DNA of 64,000 nt from Combretum micranthum (lineage: Eukaryota > Streptophyta > Magnoliopsida > Myrtales > Combretaceae), in assembly GCA_024138025.1 (NCBI GenBank), contig JAMXBD010000066.1:124001-188000 (forward strand), written 5' to 3'. Positions 36,241 through 47,789 of this stretch are shown piece by piece. The position numbers and the translations under genes were made by a program. Each line of letters opens with the position of its first letter. Positions within the stretch are counted from its first letter, which is position 1. The notes under the pieces were generated by a model, which was given only the letters and a program-made list of their open reading frames with translations, ran no database searches and had not been told where the DNA came from.

Positions 36241-37250
36241 GGATGCGTACATGTCCGCTAGGTTCTTTTTCTTGTTTTCTTTCTATTTTTTTGGTGGGTG
36301 CTTTTTGCTACCAAATTTCAAAAACTCAATTATGTACGAGAAGCACAAAAGGTTAAAAATTGTAAGAACAAACGGTAGCATTTGTCGGTTGTGCGTTTAA
36401 TTCATATTTTTTGAAACGAGGATCTATTGGATAAAGCAATGTAAAAATTATTAATACATAATATATTGAGTACGTGATGGACGCAAATATGTGTTTTAAT
36501 AGTATGCTTTGGGAAAAGGTTAATATCATTTTGCTTCTCTAACTTTCTAAATAGATAATTAACTATCTTAATTTTTATTAGTTAATTTAATACTTAATCA
36601 ATATTTATGTGTTTATTAATACTATATGTGCTAATAGAGCTAACTTCATTAAGAAGGGGTAAGTAAGTAGATTACTAATCCAATTAAAGGGCTGGAAAGC
36701 GGGGTGGGGGGTGGGGGGGGGGGCGGGGCGAGGAGAGGGTGCTTTTCGTTTCAAAGAGAGTCAGAGAGTGAAAAGTTGCGATCCAAAAGGAACTATAACT
36801 CCAAGCAAGAAGTGAATCCTAACCAAATTTTCCCATGGCAATCAATGGCCCTAAAGTGAGTGAAACCCCATAATGAGAATTTTAAAAAACTTAATTTAAG
36901 GCTCATTCTGCAAGATTCAATAGTTTGGAATCATGTTCTCTAATTTTGATCGAAATTAAATTCTGAACAATATTACTCAAGATGATTTTTGGTATTGAAA
37001 ACCAAATCAATTATTCCTCAAACTTAGCCAAGAACCATTATCATTGCTAAGGTGAACAATATCATGTTTGAAAAATGTTCACGATCTAGAATGAGTAGAT
37101 CATATTAATCTTGATTATTCATAGTCTATACAATTCACCGACTCAAGATTACGCCTCTTGAGGCCTTCTACCTCATAGCGACTTACAATAAGCCAGTACT
37201 TCCTACATTTATACTATGATTTTCATTCATAATACATTCTATGTTTTTTT
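36241..37250. other. Intergenic stretch with G-rich tract
   Basis: No gene is seen. A purine-rich block at about 36700-36740 contains several runs of 4 to 11 G and could form G-quadruplexes. Its length may be unreliable. Confidence 0.55.
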
Positions 37251-37259
37251 GTGTATATA

Positions 37260-40200
37260 GAAATTCATTTCTGATACATAGGATCGTCATGCAAGGCAAG
37301 TGTAGAGCATACTTTGAATCTCAGAATATAGACCAAATATCCAAATGATTTCTTTCTTATAGAATTCAAAAAGAGAAATAGAGTGTTTAGAAAGCTATTG
37401 ATAATAAAGCATATAGTATTATTTCTAATATGGACTGAGTTCGCCCCAAAGTTACAAACGATTCTCCATTTATAGTAAGAGGGCCAAAGAAACAAACAAC
37501 AACAAATTATTACATGCGTAAAATACAATATGGTAAACATAGTGTCTCAAAGTCTAAAGCTACTTTAATAAAATGTGAATAGTGCCTTGAATATGACCTA
37601 TTAGTTCAAAAATCAAAAGCTACTTTAATAAAGTGCTACAATAACCTCATATAATTTATCTATAAAGTCTTGATAAGGTCGATTCTGACGATGGAACATG
37701 TCACTTAAAGTGGGATGGAGAAAAATTACTTTCTGGTAACCAATCAGAATCATCACTATTTTCTTTAGGGTCTAACCACATTGTCCATGACATTTTCTAA
37801 ATAGTCACTAGAAGGTCTTAACTATGTTAAGCAGGAATAGGATAAGCTTAAGATGTTTGATCTTGTTTAAATTCTCTTTGACTTGGTCCAGCTTGATTCC
37901 ATTGGCTGATTTAGATTTTGGGTATGGAATTTAGCTAAGACTCTATCTCTTTTAGGCTTTGTTTTTTCATAATCTTGGTCGTAATATAAGGAACTTCAAA
38001 TTTATAGGCTCTAAGCCAAATTTCCTTTGGGATTGTCATGTTTTGAATATAAAATTTCCTTTACAGCTCTCGGTTATATCCATCATTATCATGCATATCA
38101 AAAGAGAACACCATTTAAGATGACATGATTTGGAATTGTACAAAATTTTGCTCTCTTAATTTGAATATTTCTTGTCTTAGTTGGATGATTAGTCCCCAAT
38201 CTTTTTTGTTATAGCCTGGACATTTTTCTTCCATATGGTCTAACCATCCCTAGATGATCACTTTCAAATCATAAATTGAACAGAGCCATCTTGATAATTT
38301 TCAAAGGTTGAACTAGCATTCCTTCGTGGTATGTGAGATTAGAGAGAAATCTTAATGCCTTCATGGCTGGCATTTGGATGACAGAAATATAATGATGAAA
38401 AAAATACCAGTAAAACCACTTCAATTCCTCTGGAAATAAATCCACAAAATGAAATATGTGAACATGAATGAAGGGATATTTTGGATGGAGACCATAAGGT
38501 CTGACGTTTGATCCTCCATATTTGCTGAAAATGAGATATTGGTACTCCCAGATTTTTGCCTTTGTGTCTTCGAAGAAGTCGTTCCTTTGGATCAACTCAT
38601 CCATTCTAGTGGAGCTGTTTCATTTGGCCATCTTAGCCTATAAATTCTTGCTCTTTTAGAGAAAGAAGTCGTTAAGAAAGTTAGAAATGCTCTCAAGGCT
38701 CCAGATGGGTTTCTAAAGATCCAAATGTGCCATATAAAGATAAGCGTTTTTACATGCTAGGCTTATACATGCCTATAATCTAAGATGTGTTTGTTCTCTG
38801 CCAAAGGTTGCCATAAACTGAACATATATGAATATCACCTAAAGGTGCATGAATATCTCTGAGAGGCAAGTCTTTTATCAAAGAGCATATTGATGGACTA
38901 ATCTACGTTCCTTTAGAACTTGTGGATTTTGATGTCCTTTCTTCTAGAACTTGTGGACTTAGTAAGGCTTGATGATTTTGCTCAGGTCTGGAAAAAAATC
39001 AAAAATTTAATTTCTCTACCTTGGAATGTGTTTAACTTCATATAAGTATTCGAAAAACCACCCTTGCCATATTAGTAACTATAGATGTGACACTATTTTT
39101 GTAACATCCTAACTTAAAGGCGTTATCAGCCCGCCACGTGTCCTTAGAAGATTAGACATGCTAAGGCTATAGATTTCTAAAACCACAAATATAAATTTTC
39201 GAACATCACTAGTGACTTGCATATAGGGAAACTTTCAAACTTTTTCATATTAAAATAAATGTGCTTAACTTATAAATCATCTAAACATCAAATTTAAAAA
39301 TAATACAATCCTTACATATAACAATCTTCAAAAGAAAATAACTAAATCATCATATGTTTCTTCTTCTCAAATTATTAATAACAAATCTAAATTATCGGCA
39401 GAATGGTCATAACCGCTATCGCTCTACCCATCATCAACAAATATGTCATAGCCCATTAAATCATAAATCATAGAATTTTCACCTATACCTATGGGAAAAA
39501 TAAAGATTGAGCGAAAAACGCCCAGTACGCCAAACCGAAAACATATGCACATGAACACGCATATCACAATATCACATACAACTTATTTTCTAATGCAACA
39601 AGCACAATTTAATTATCTTTTCATTAGTCTACAACCAACACAATTTAGGACTATTGATCACTAATCCTAAACCCAGAGTAACTCATGACCCGACAAAAAC
39701 CATATTATCATAATATATACATATATAAATGCGTTCCACAGTTAAGTTGGTAACGACTCCTAATCTACCAGAATCATCTCCAGGTGCAACTCACTCGGGA
39801 CACTGCCACACAAAGATCATCAGGTTGCCAGCATTAGTATCACACTACTGTCGTAGTCTTTACTAACCGCAATCAAACACAATCAATACACGTTTCAATT
39901 AAAGTTAAATATGTGTTAAGTCAAATTTTGCAACTAATCCTACAAGCACAAACAAATATACATGGTAAGGTCGTACCTAGTATTGCTTTCAATACTTCAA
40001 TCCACCAAGAGAACTTCTTACAAAAACAAAGATCTCACACGTTTCCTGACCAACAATATGTCTCAATAAATTTTCATTTCCACAAAAATTAAACCCTAGC
40101 CCTAAATTCCATAATTTGACTCAAAGATTTAAAACCTTAACCATAGATCTATGAAATTTGAATAACACACCTTTTTTCTTGGTTTACAATCCAATGAAAC

Positions 40201-43000
40201 CCTTCAATACAAATTTTCTCCAAGACCCTTGATTTCTCCACAACTTCCTTCGATATACATGTATATAGAAAGTCTCCAATTTAAATTTTCTATCACAATA
40301 ACAAATAAAATTCATTGATTATTAGAATGGTACAAATTCTTACGTTCCTAGAACTTCTAGATTTCAATTAGGAATTTGGAACCTAACTCTCAATTCTCCT
40401 TAATAATAAACTATAATTACAATTCCATAATTTACAAATCTCATCATCCATAAATCTGATAAAACCTTTACCTTTCTCCTTGATTTGGAATCACAACTTC
40501 AGATCTAGATCCACCCTGATTCTCAACAACAAATATTGGATTCTCTTTGAAATAACACATAAACCTAGATTATAATCTAAAGAATATTTCTTCAAAATCA
40601 TAAGAATTATAAAAACCCTAATAAAAATATTACCCTTTTCTTGAATCGGAGTCTTCCAAATCTGTAATCACACTAGGGTTTGCCACAACTCTTGAATCTC
40701 CTTCAATCTATAAGATAACTAGCATAAGAAGATTTATCTAAAGGATTTGATTGAAAAGATTAGAGGAAGGTTACATACCTAGTTTTTTTTTTTTTTTTTT
40801 TGAAAGCTCCTAGGGCTTCCAAAAGAATGAGAGGTTATATATAAGCTTTTAGGAGAAATTGAAAAGGTTTGAAGACTAGGAAATTCATCTGTCAAATGAC
40901 AAAAATACCTACTTAACAACATTATATTATATTCGTACCCTTTAATATGAATTACTTATTTGTACCTTATAATTTTTCTGCTTGAATGTAAGCATTTTAG
41001 GGAAAGAGCTCATGTCTATCTCAATCTTGACATGTGCTCCCATCAACTAGTATTCAAACTTCTGAATTGCAGAACAGCAAGGATTTCCTTGAAGGTTAAG
41101 TGATAATGGATTTCAAAATCCTTAAATCTACCACTTTTATATCCACATATATGCTTTTGTCATTGCTTTGTTCTAGGAGCACACTCCCTAATATTTGTCA
41201 CTAGCATCAGTTTGAAGGATTTATTCTCCATTAGAACGAATTTTTAATGATGGCAAATGCTGTAATTGTTGCTTTAGTAGCTGGATAGCTTTTGTTGATG
41301 ATCACCCCATTCTGGATGATCCTTTTCTAACATATTGGAGACTGGACTGGTCAGTTTATAAATTTTTGGAACAAAGTCACTTAGATAAGTTGACTATGCC
41401 TAAAATTATTGGTTTTGCTTTGTGATGAGACTGGAATTAGGAAACTTTAGAAGCTTTTGGACTATATAGATGGTTGTGGTTGTCAACAATCATCCTTTAT
41501 TCTCATTCCCAAAAAATTCCAATTCTGTCTAAGCTATCTTCATGTTCCTTTCTGCTAGCATTACTCCTCTAGAGATGACTATCTCATAAAATTTTGAGAG
41601 TAATTCAACATGAGAATCTTCAACTGGACTATGTAGAAGGATATCATCTATGTAGATAATCGAATTATATGGAATTGGTTCAAAAATTTTGATCATGGTC
41701 TTCTAAAAGAGCGAAGGCGTAATCTTGAGCCCAAATGGTAACACTCTCAATTAGTAGAGAAGATTTGGATGCAAAATCTCGTTTTATGTCTATCATCAGA
41801 ATGAATTCTATGTTGCCAAAAACCACTTTTGAGATCAAATTTTGAGAATATTGTGGCTTTTGTAATGTTTTGGAAGATTGTATTCCAATTGGGAATAGGA
41901 AACTTATCATCATCGGCAAAGAAATTTAACAGCTGGTAATTGATTACAAGCTTTAGCTTGCCTCTAGCCTATTTAGACAGCTTATTGACATAAAAGGATT
42001 CACAAGCCCATTCAGAATCTAATGGTTCTATCAGACCTTGCTGAAGTAGCCCCTGATACTCTTACTCTGCTACCTTTGCATGTTTAGGATTTAGCCCTGA
42101 ATGGCTTGCTTTGGTTGGGTTTATGTCTTCATTCTTCTTGAATGGAATTCTTAAAAGAATTCCTCATTTTGCCACAATGGATGCTTGCATTTACTGAGAA
42201 ATTATGTGTGGTTTTCATCACATGTTTCTTTTCTTTCTTTTTTTTTTTAGTTTCTCCGTAATCTCTTGAATAGTCACCATTGGATGGTATAAAGCCTGGA
42301 GACTTCTGTGTAAGGTTTAAAGTATTTTTTAAATCTTAATCCCTTAGCATGGATTTTAGCCCTAGGATTCATTGAAAAATATCCCATCCAACAACAATAT
42401 CTTTCTTTCGCACTGGTGATCCAAGGATTGAAGTGATGATAGAGTATTCTGGGAAATATTGGATTTTGATAGGTACACTTCTTGAGTATACCTTGAATTT
42501 TTCATTAGAAGCGGTCACAAAAGTTTTGCCATAAGGCATCCAAAGTTTATCAGGCAATACTTAAGAATGGTTTCTACTGCCCCAATATCAATAAACCCTA
42601 TTACTTGGATGAGTTTATCAAATTTTCCAGTTATCATCTAAATTAGAACATGAAGAGTTTGTTAAATGCTATGGATTTCTAGCAGTGTCTTCTTTACTGG
42701 CTATACTAAGTAGGATTCTTCTATAGAGTCTGATAGATTTGGACTGGATGTTGGTGAGTAGACCTTAAGTGAGAATAAGGTCCTTTTTTAAGTTCTTCTT
42801 CTTCTAAAAATAAGGACTCCAAATCTTCCCCTTTGCCTACTTTGATTCCAGTCTGGTGGAAAATTGAATGCTCATCCTTTGTATTCCTTTTGATTGGCAT
42901 TGTTTTGCATTGTGTCCCATTTTATTGTAGAGACTTTCTCTCTTTTTTGGTTTTTCTTTTGAAGTGTTTCCATTTTGATATCCTTTGTCTTCTAGGTTTA
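37260..43000 (-). mobile_element. Endogenous pararetrovirus fragment (Caulimoviridae-like), decayed
   Basis: Read leftwards on the minus strand, the fragments come in this order: a degenerate CCHC zinc knuckle (about 42895-42950, one Cys lost), a protease-linked segment (about 42370-42560), reverse transcriptase (about 41560-42100, with YIDD at 41643-41654), RNase H (TDAS at about 41200-41211, followed by a stop), the end of RNase H (about 39010-39090) and a conserved-looking segment of unknown role (38269-38604). The reverse transcriptase resembles plant pararetroviruses more than Ty3/gypsy (no integrase seen; the 'KFDLKSGFW' and 'MDMSSFPKML' words are caulimovirid-like). Many stops and frameshifts interrupt it and it cannot be expressed as written. 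A solo LTR splits it at 39100-40971. The end points are approximate; the genus is uncertain (petuvirus- or florendovirus-like are options). Confidence 0.72.
39100..40971. mobile_element. Solo LTR, 1.9 kb, nested in the pararetrovirus, TSD ATTTT
   Basis: It starts TGTAACATCC and ends ACCTTATA, the latter probably a decayed TTACA end. ATTTT stands on both sides (39095-39099 and 40972-40976). Viral RNase H similarity stops at one border and resumes at the other, which independently fixes the insert. No coding is seen inside. TGTAACA-type LTR starts are common in Ty3/gypsy elements; the lineage is not proven. Confidence 0.75.
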
Positions 43001-43689
43001 TAGGGTCTTAACATGGAGAATTTTCTATTCTTTTTGTTGAAGCAATTGCATTCTTCGTTAGGACATATCGGTCTGCTTAATATTGCAAAGTATTTATGTG
43101 ATGATAAACTTGCTTCATCGAATATTCTACATTCAGTTTGAAGAAGACTACTTCAACTTACTTTAGTTCATCAACAAATACAAGAAGCATTGGCCATGTC
43201 AATGCAACAAACAACTTCGTGTCAAGTGCAACTTCTTACCAATGTCCGACAGCAAATTTGAAGATAGCCTCCACTTAATGAAATGCCAAAAACCACCCCT
43301 TATGACTTTCCTAAAGGAGTTTTTGGTCAGGGGCAAAAATGTAGAGGGTTATTTCAGTAATTGGGCTTCAAGTCCAATTTAATGCCAAGAAGTTATCTTT
43401 TGGGCTAGTGATAAGGTCCATAAAATGGGTCTAATAAGGGATGTAATAGGAAAACTTGGCTTGGTAGGCTCGGCATAAAGATCATCAGATCAGTTTATTT
43501 TGCTCTCGACCTAATTCGATTTTCTTGTGCATGAAAAGTAGACTCCAAAATTAACTTTTTAGGCTTTGTTTGGCTAAAATATGGCTTATATAGAAAAATA
43601 TAAGCCTTTTTCTATTTTATATTAAAAAATAGGCTTCTTTTATATTATAAAAGCCCACTTTCAATTGCAAGTCCATATGCAAAGCCTAT

Positions 43690-43880
43690 GTCCATATATA
43701 TAAAAGAAGGGATGGATTATGGCCGTTAGATCCATAGAAGACATCCGACGGTCGCAAGTAATATTTCATCTCAACCATACATCTTGAAGTCATCTAATGA
43801 CTACTGTTAATCTCCAACATCTATAAATAAGAGACTTCTCTTCTCATTTGGAGTCATTCTGCATATTGTTAAGATCGAGA
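43690..43880 (+). promoter_or_regulatory. Possible pararetrovirus-type promoter fragment
   Basis: CTATAAATAAGAG (from about 43820) is followed within 20 bases by CTTCTCATTTGGAG, an arrangement like the TATA and start region of caulimovirus transcripts. It points right, opposite to the viral coding fragments on its left, so if viral it is a rearranged piece. It could equally be chance. Confidence 0.3.
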
Positions 43881-44940
43881 GTAATATGGAAATCTACCAA
43901 AACAAAAAGAATCAAAGCAACTACTTCACAAAGAACGATAAAATCTATTTGATTTTATCTTCTGTCATACTCGTGCACTTAAAAAATTGGGTTTGTCTAT
44001 TCCACCTCTCATACCTCTCTCTACAATATCTGTCCACATGCCATCAGTTTAGGACTTCTCTCAAGTCGACTAGTACATCTATCGCACATGATTGACTAGT
44101 TGCAGTGACCCTACCATGCAAACTTAAAAGCAAAATTTGATTCCACTATTGAGCATTCCACCTCTATTTAAAAAACTTTACAAAAATAGGCTTTCAATAT
44201 AATATACATATATGTGTGTGTGTGTGTGTGTTTCATTCATGAATTAAGGGCATTTTTTAATTTGATGATACAATTATAACACACTCAAATATCAGCAATT
44301 TATAACTTCATTGAAATTTGTATGGGATGGTTTTCATTCCATTATTGATTTCAATTCATTCTAATTTAACTATCATTCTAAACGTGATAAATAATTGTTG
44401 ATGTAGGACACTTGAAGAAAAACTACTATTGAAAAAAAAAACCTAAAAGGTCAATTGCGTGGAATTAAAATAATGAGCTATTTGAGAGTGGTTGAGTTTA
44501 AAAGATATGGATGTGTGGTTTAAGTCAAGGGATTGTGAAAATTATATGCCTGCGAGTATTAGAGTAGTTGAAGGGTAGTTTTTGATGAGATGAAAATGGG
44601 TTAATTGCAATCTAATAACTACTAAAATTTTTTAGAGGCTCTAGAAAGTATCTTCTTAATAATATATATAAAACAAAGACAAAATGACCATATAGGAGTT
44701 TTAAAAACCATCATATGAGGAGCGAAATACTCAATTTTGAAGATAATGGGCTAAATATAAGTGAGCAAGCATAGGGTAGGTAGGATATGAAGTTTTACTA
44801 TGTGTTACTAGTTCCTAAATTTAAAAAACTAAACAAGTTTATAATATACAAGAACTATCTCAAAACTTATAGAACCTAGAAGATATAAAGTGCCTTGTTA
44901 AATTTTTTTATCACATTTTTATAATAAAGTAGTTTGCAAC
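43881..44940. other. Intergenic stretch
   Basis: No gene is supported. A TG microsatellite lies at about 44212-44231. Sequence at 44765-44800 resembles 26975-27020. Confidence 0.5.
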
Positions 44941-44957
44941 ATGTATAATGGGGTTAT

Positions 44958-45265
44958 GATAAATTATACTAGAAAGTCTCAATGTTTTTAGGGTAAATTT
45001 ATTTAAGGTCCTAACGTTTCGACTAGTTAAGAAAAGGTCCCAACGTCTGGGGGTAAGTTTATTTAGAATCCTAATGTTTGAAAAAGTAAGTTAATTTAGG
45101 TCCTTAAGGACACGAATTAAGAATAAAGAATCTTCTGAGTTTTGATTAAATATTCTCTCCTATTAACAAGTGTCTTTGGGGACCTAAGTTAACCAACTTC
45201 TTCAAACTTTAGGACCTTAATAAACTTACCTCTAAACATTGGGATTTTCTGGTGTAATTCACCCA
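44958..45265. mobile_element. Inverted-repeat MITE, copy 3 (best preserved)
   Basis: The left arm contains TTTATTTAAGGTCCTAACG. The right arm carries the inverse (AGGACCTTAATAAACTTACC) and ends CTGGTGTAATTCACCCA. The flanks ATGGGGTTAT (44948-44957) and ATGGGATTAC (45266-45275) match at 8 of 10 bases. The whole element folds on itself, and the arms are closest to those of copy 1. Confidence 0.75.
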
Positions 45266-45275
45266 ATGGGATTAC

Positions 45276-45890
45276 TATAATCAATCGACTACATGGATAA
45301 GAGATATTAGTCAATCTACTAAAGTCTTCAGTTAATGACATATTGAGACAATTTGTTAAAGAGAGACGTGAAAGAGGTACATGCAAACTTGATTACATGG
45401 GGCTTGTGTGTGATGACCAATGAAATATGATATTCTTACATGTTCTTGATTTGTTCTCAATCAATTAGTTGTTTTATCATCCATGTAATAATTTTAGCAT
45501 AATATGGACGTTTCTCTTAATTTGCTTGTAAACCCCCCAAAAATTTCCACTCTAAATAAACCTTTATTATATCATGGTAGGTCGTACCATAATATAGAAG
45601 CTTAAAAACATTAGATAGTGACCTGAACAAATACTAAAAATTCAAAAATCATTTGATAAGACCTAAGAACAGAGCAAAGGTAGTATCATTATCATGAAAT
45701 GTGAAGCAAAACCCTAAATTCAAGCTCAACAATTTTATTAAAAGGTTTTAAGACTAAAAAAAATCCAATTTTAAAACTCATACTCTAATCGAGTGGCTCA
45801 ACCCTAGAAATAGCCAATTATGTAATCATAAAACCCTAAATATTAGTACCAAGAATTATCTACAGTAAATTAGCATCATCACATAGTATA
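45276..45890. other. Intergenic stretch
   Basis: AT-rich DNA between MITE copy 3 and the copia-type solo LTR. I see nothing in it. Confidence 0.5.
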
Positions 45891-45899
45891 AATACTTAT

Positions 45900-47784
45900 T
45901 GTTAAGTCTCAAAATTTGGTTTTGATGATAACAAAACATATATAAATGATTACCAACAAATTATTAAGTGTGTAGCTTTAAAGTGTAAAATGTATGAGAA
46001 GACTAAATTGATCACTTAAGTTTGCCTAGAAGCTTTCTAGAAGAAGTTTGTCAAAGAAAATATTTGACTCAGAAGGTAACTCAAAAGGTAGACCTGTTAC
46101 TTGTCAAGAAGATAGTAACAACTAAAGAGTAACCTAGAGACTATTTAAAAAGCTTGTCAAGAAATTTGCAACACTCAGAGATTGACTCAAAGAGTAAACC
46201 TGCTACACACACAAAATCTACAGAATTACGAACATCAAGTTGTAGATCGAATTTATTTTCAGTTCTTCCATCAATTTAAAGACCTAGCTCCAAAGTTAAA
46301 TGTATTTGGGTAATACATTCAAAATGTTCCACTAAGTTGATCAATCTATCAAAATTTGCAGAATTATGAACATTAAGTAGTAGATCGAATTTATTTTCAA
46401 TTCTTCCATCAATTTAAAGACCTATCTCTAAAGTTAAATGTATTTGGATAATACATTCAAAATGTTCCACTAAGTTGATCAATCTATCTAGGGGATTCAA
46501 ATTAATTTCATATTTACATTATTGGAAAATCCAAGAACTCATGATAGCTAGTTTATTTTCATGATAGTTGGTTTAATTTGCTTCTAGATTTTATTACACT
46601 TGTTTGAAGGTCTAAAAGCTTGTTTAGCTGAAGATTTGCACTCATATAAGTTGAACTTTCAAATAGAAGATGAAAGAATATATTTTCCTAAAAATAAAGG
46701 ATATGAAATATATTTTGGGGATTTCTTTTCAAATCAAAAGGAGATTATAAAGATATAATACTTTAGGATGGAGATTGTGCAAATTTGGTGTGAATTTAAA
46801 AGTAAATATCAAGAGAAAATTATGGAGATTTATTTTGGAAGAAATTTTAAATAAAGGATAAAGTATGTTTTTTTTTTTAATGATATACTCCATACTTCAA
46901 TGGAAGCTTCAAAATAATGGGAAATTTGAATTTGAAGATTCAAATTACAATATTTAAAGCTCATATCAATAAGGAAATTTAGATCATAACAGAACAACAT
47001 CAGAAAAATATCAAAGAATTTGTTATAGTATAATTCTCAAGTATATCCATTTCCAACGGTAACAAGATTTAAACTTTAAATCATAATGAAGCTTTTGAAC
47101 ATTGGAAAGGCTTCATACAAAAGGTTTATCATGTTCCCATATAAGATACAACAATAAAAAGTGAGAAAAGTGTAAATACTTCTACTGGTTAGAAAACTCA
47201 TTCATAATCTATTTTTCATTGAAGATCTTAGAAAGTAACTCAGAGAGAAACATAGAGCACCGACCAGAACTTGCAACTTCCTGTATAAACTTTTGTTATT
47301 TCTTTGAGCGAATTTGCTTGAGAGGAACTTCTATAATTTTTGTATTCCTTAACTTGATTTGTACTTTAATGAGATTGATGATAAGAGGGAGTGACAATTA
47401 ACTTTGTAGATCAGTAATTAGATTAGTGAACCAGATAGACCGAGCAGAAGAATTGAGTTCATTATATTGACACACTATTTGTACTCTCATATTTGTTTGG
47501 ATATAGTGGAACATATCGGTGTAGAATACAGAGTCCCCAACTTGGAGCTAGAAGAAGACTAATGGACGAGGCGAAACCTCTATAAATCCTTGCGCAAACT
47601 TCTCTTACCCTACTCTCATTTATCTTTCATGCACTTATTATTTATTTGCTAAATATATTTGTGATTGCTAAGTGAGTTCAAGAAGCTATAACTAATTGGG
47701 GTTGTGATATTTTTTCAAGAAAATGTTTTAAAATTTTAAGTAACCTATTCACCCCCTCTCTTGGTTACTCTTTTGGGGCCAACA
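45900..47784 (+). mobile_element. Solo LTR, copia-type, 1.9 kb, TSD CTTAT
   Basis: It begins TGTTAAGTCTC and continues GGTTTTGATGATAACAAAAC, a start shared by many plant Ty1/copia LTRs. It ends with CCTATTCACCCCCTCT, then GGGGCCAACA. CTTAT is repeated exactly at 45895-45899 and 47785-47789. There is no internal domain and no second LTR, so it is solo. The group is probably SIRE/Maximus-like, an inference from the termini. Confidence 0.85.
46213..46488. repeat. 138-bp tandem duplication inside the copia LTR
   Basis: Two copies about 138 bp apart (CAGAATTACGAACATCAAG at 46221 and CAGAATTATGAACATTAAG at 46359) stay highly similar to CACTAAGTTGATCAATCTAT. Confidence 0.85.
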
Positions 47785-47789
47785 CTTAT

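Noticed and set aside
43886..44095. Frame of 69 codons after the promoter-like fragment
   Set aside because: No resemblance to a known viral or plant protein, and it is short and AT-driven.
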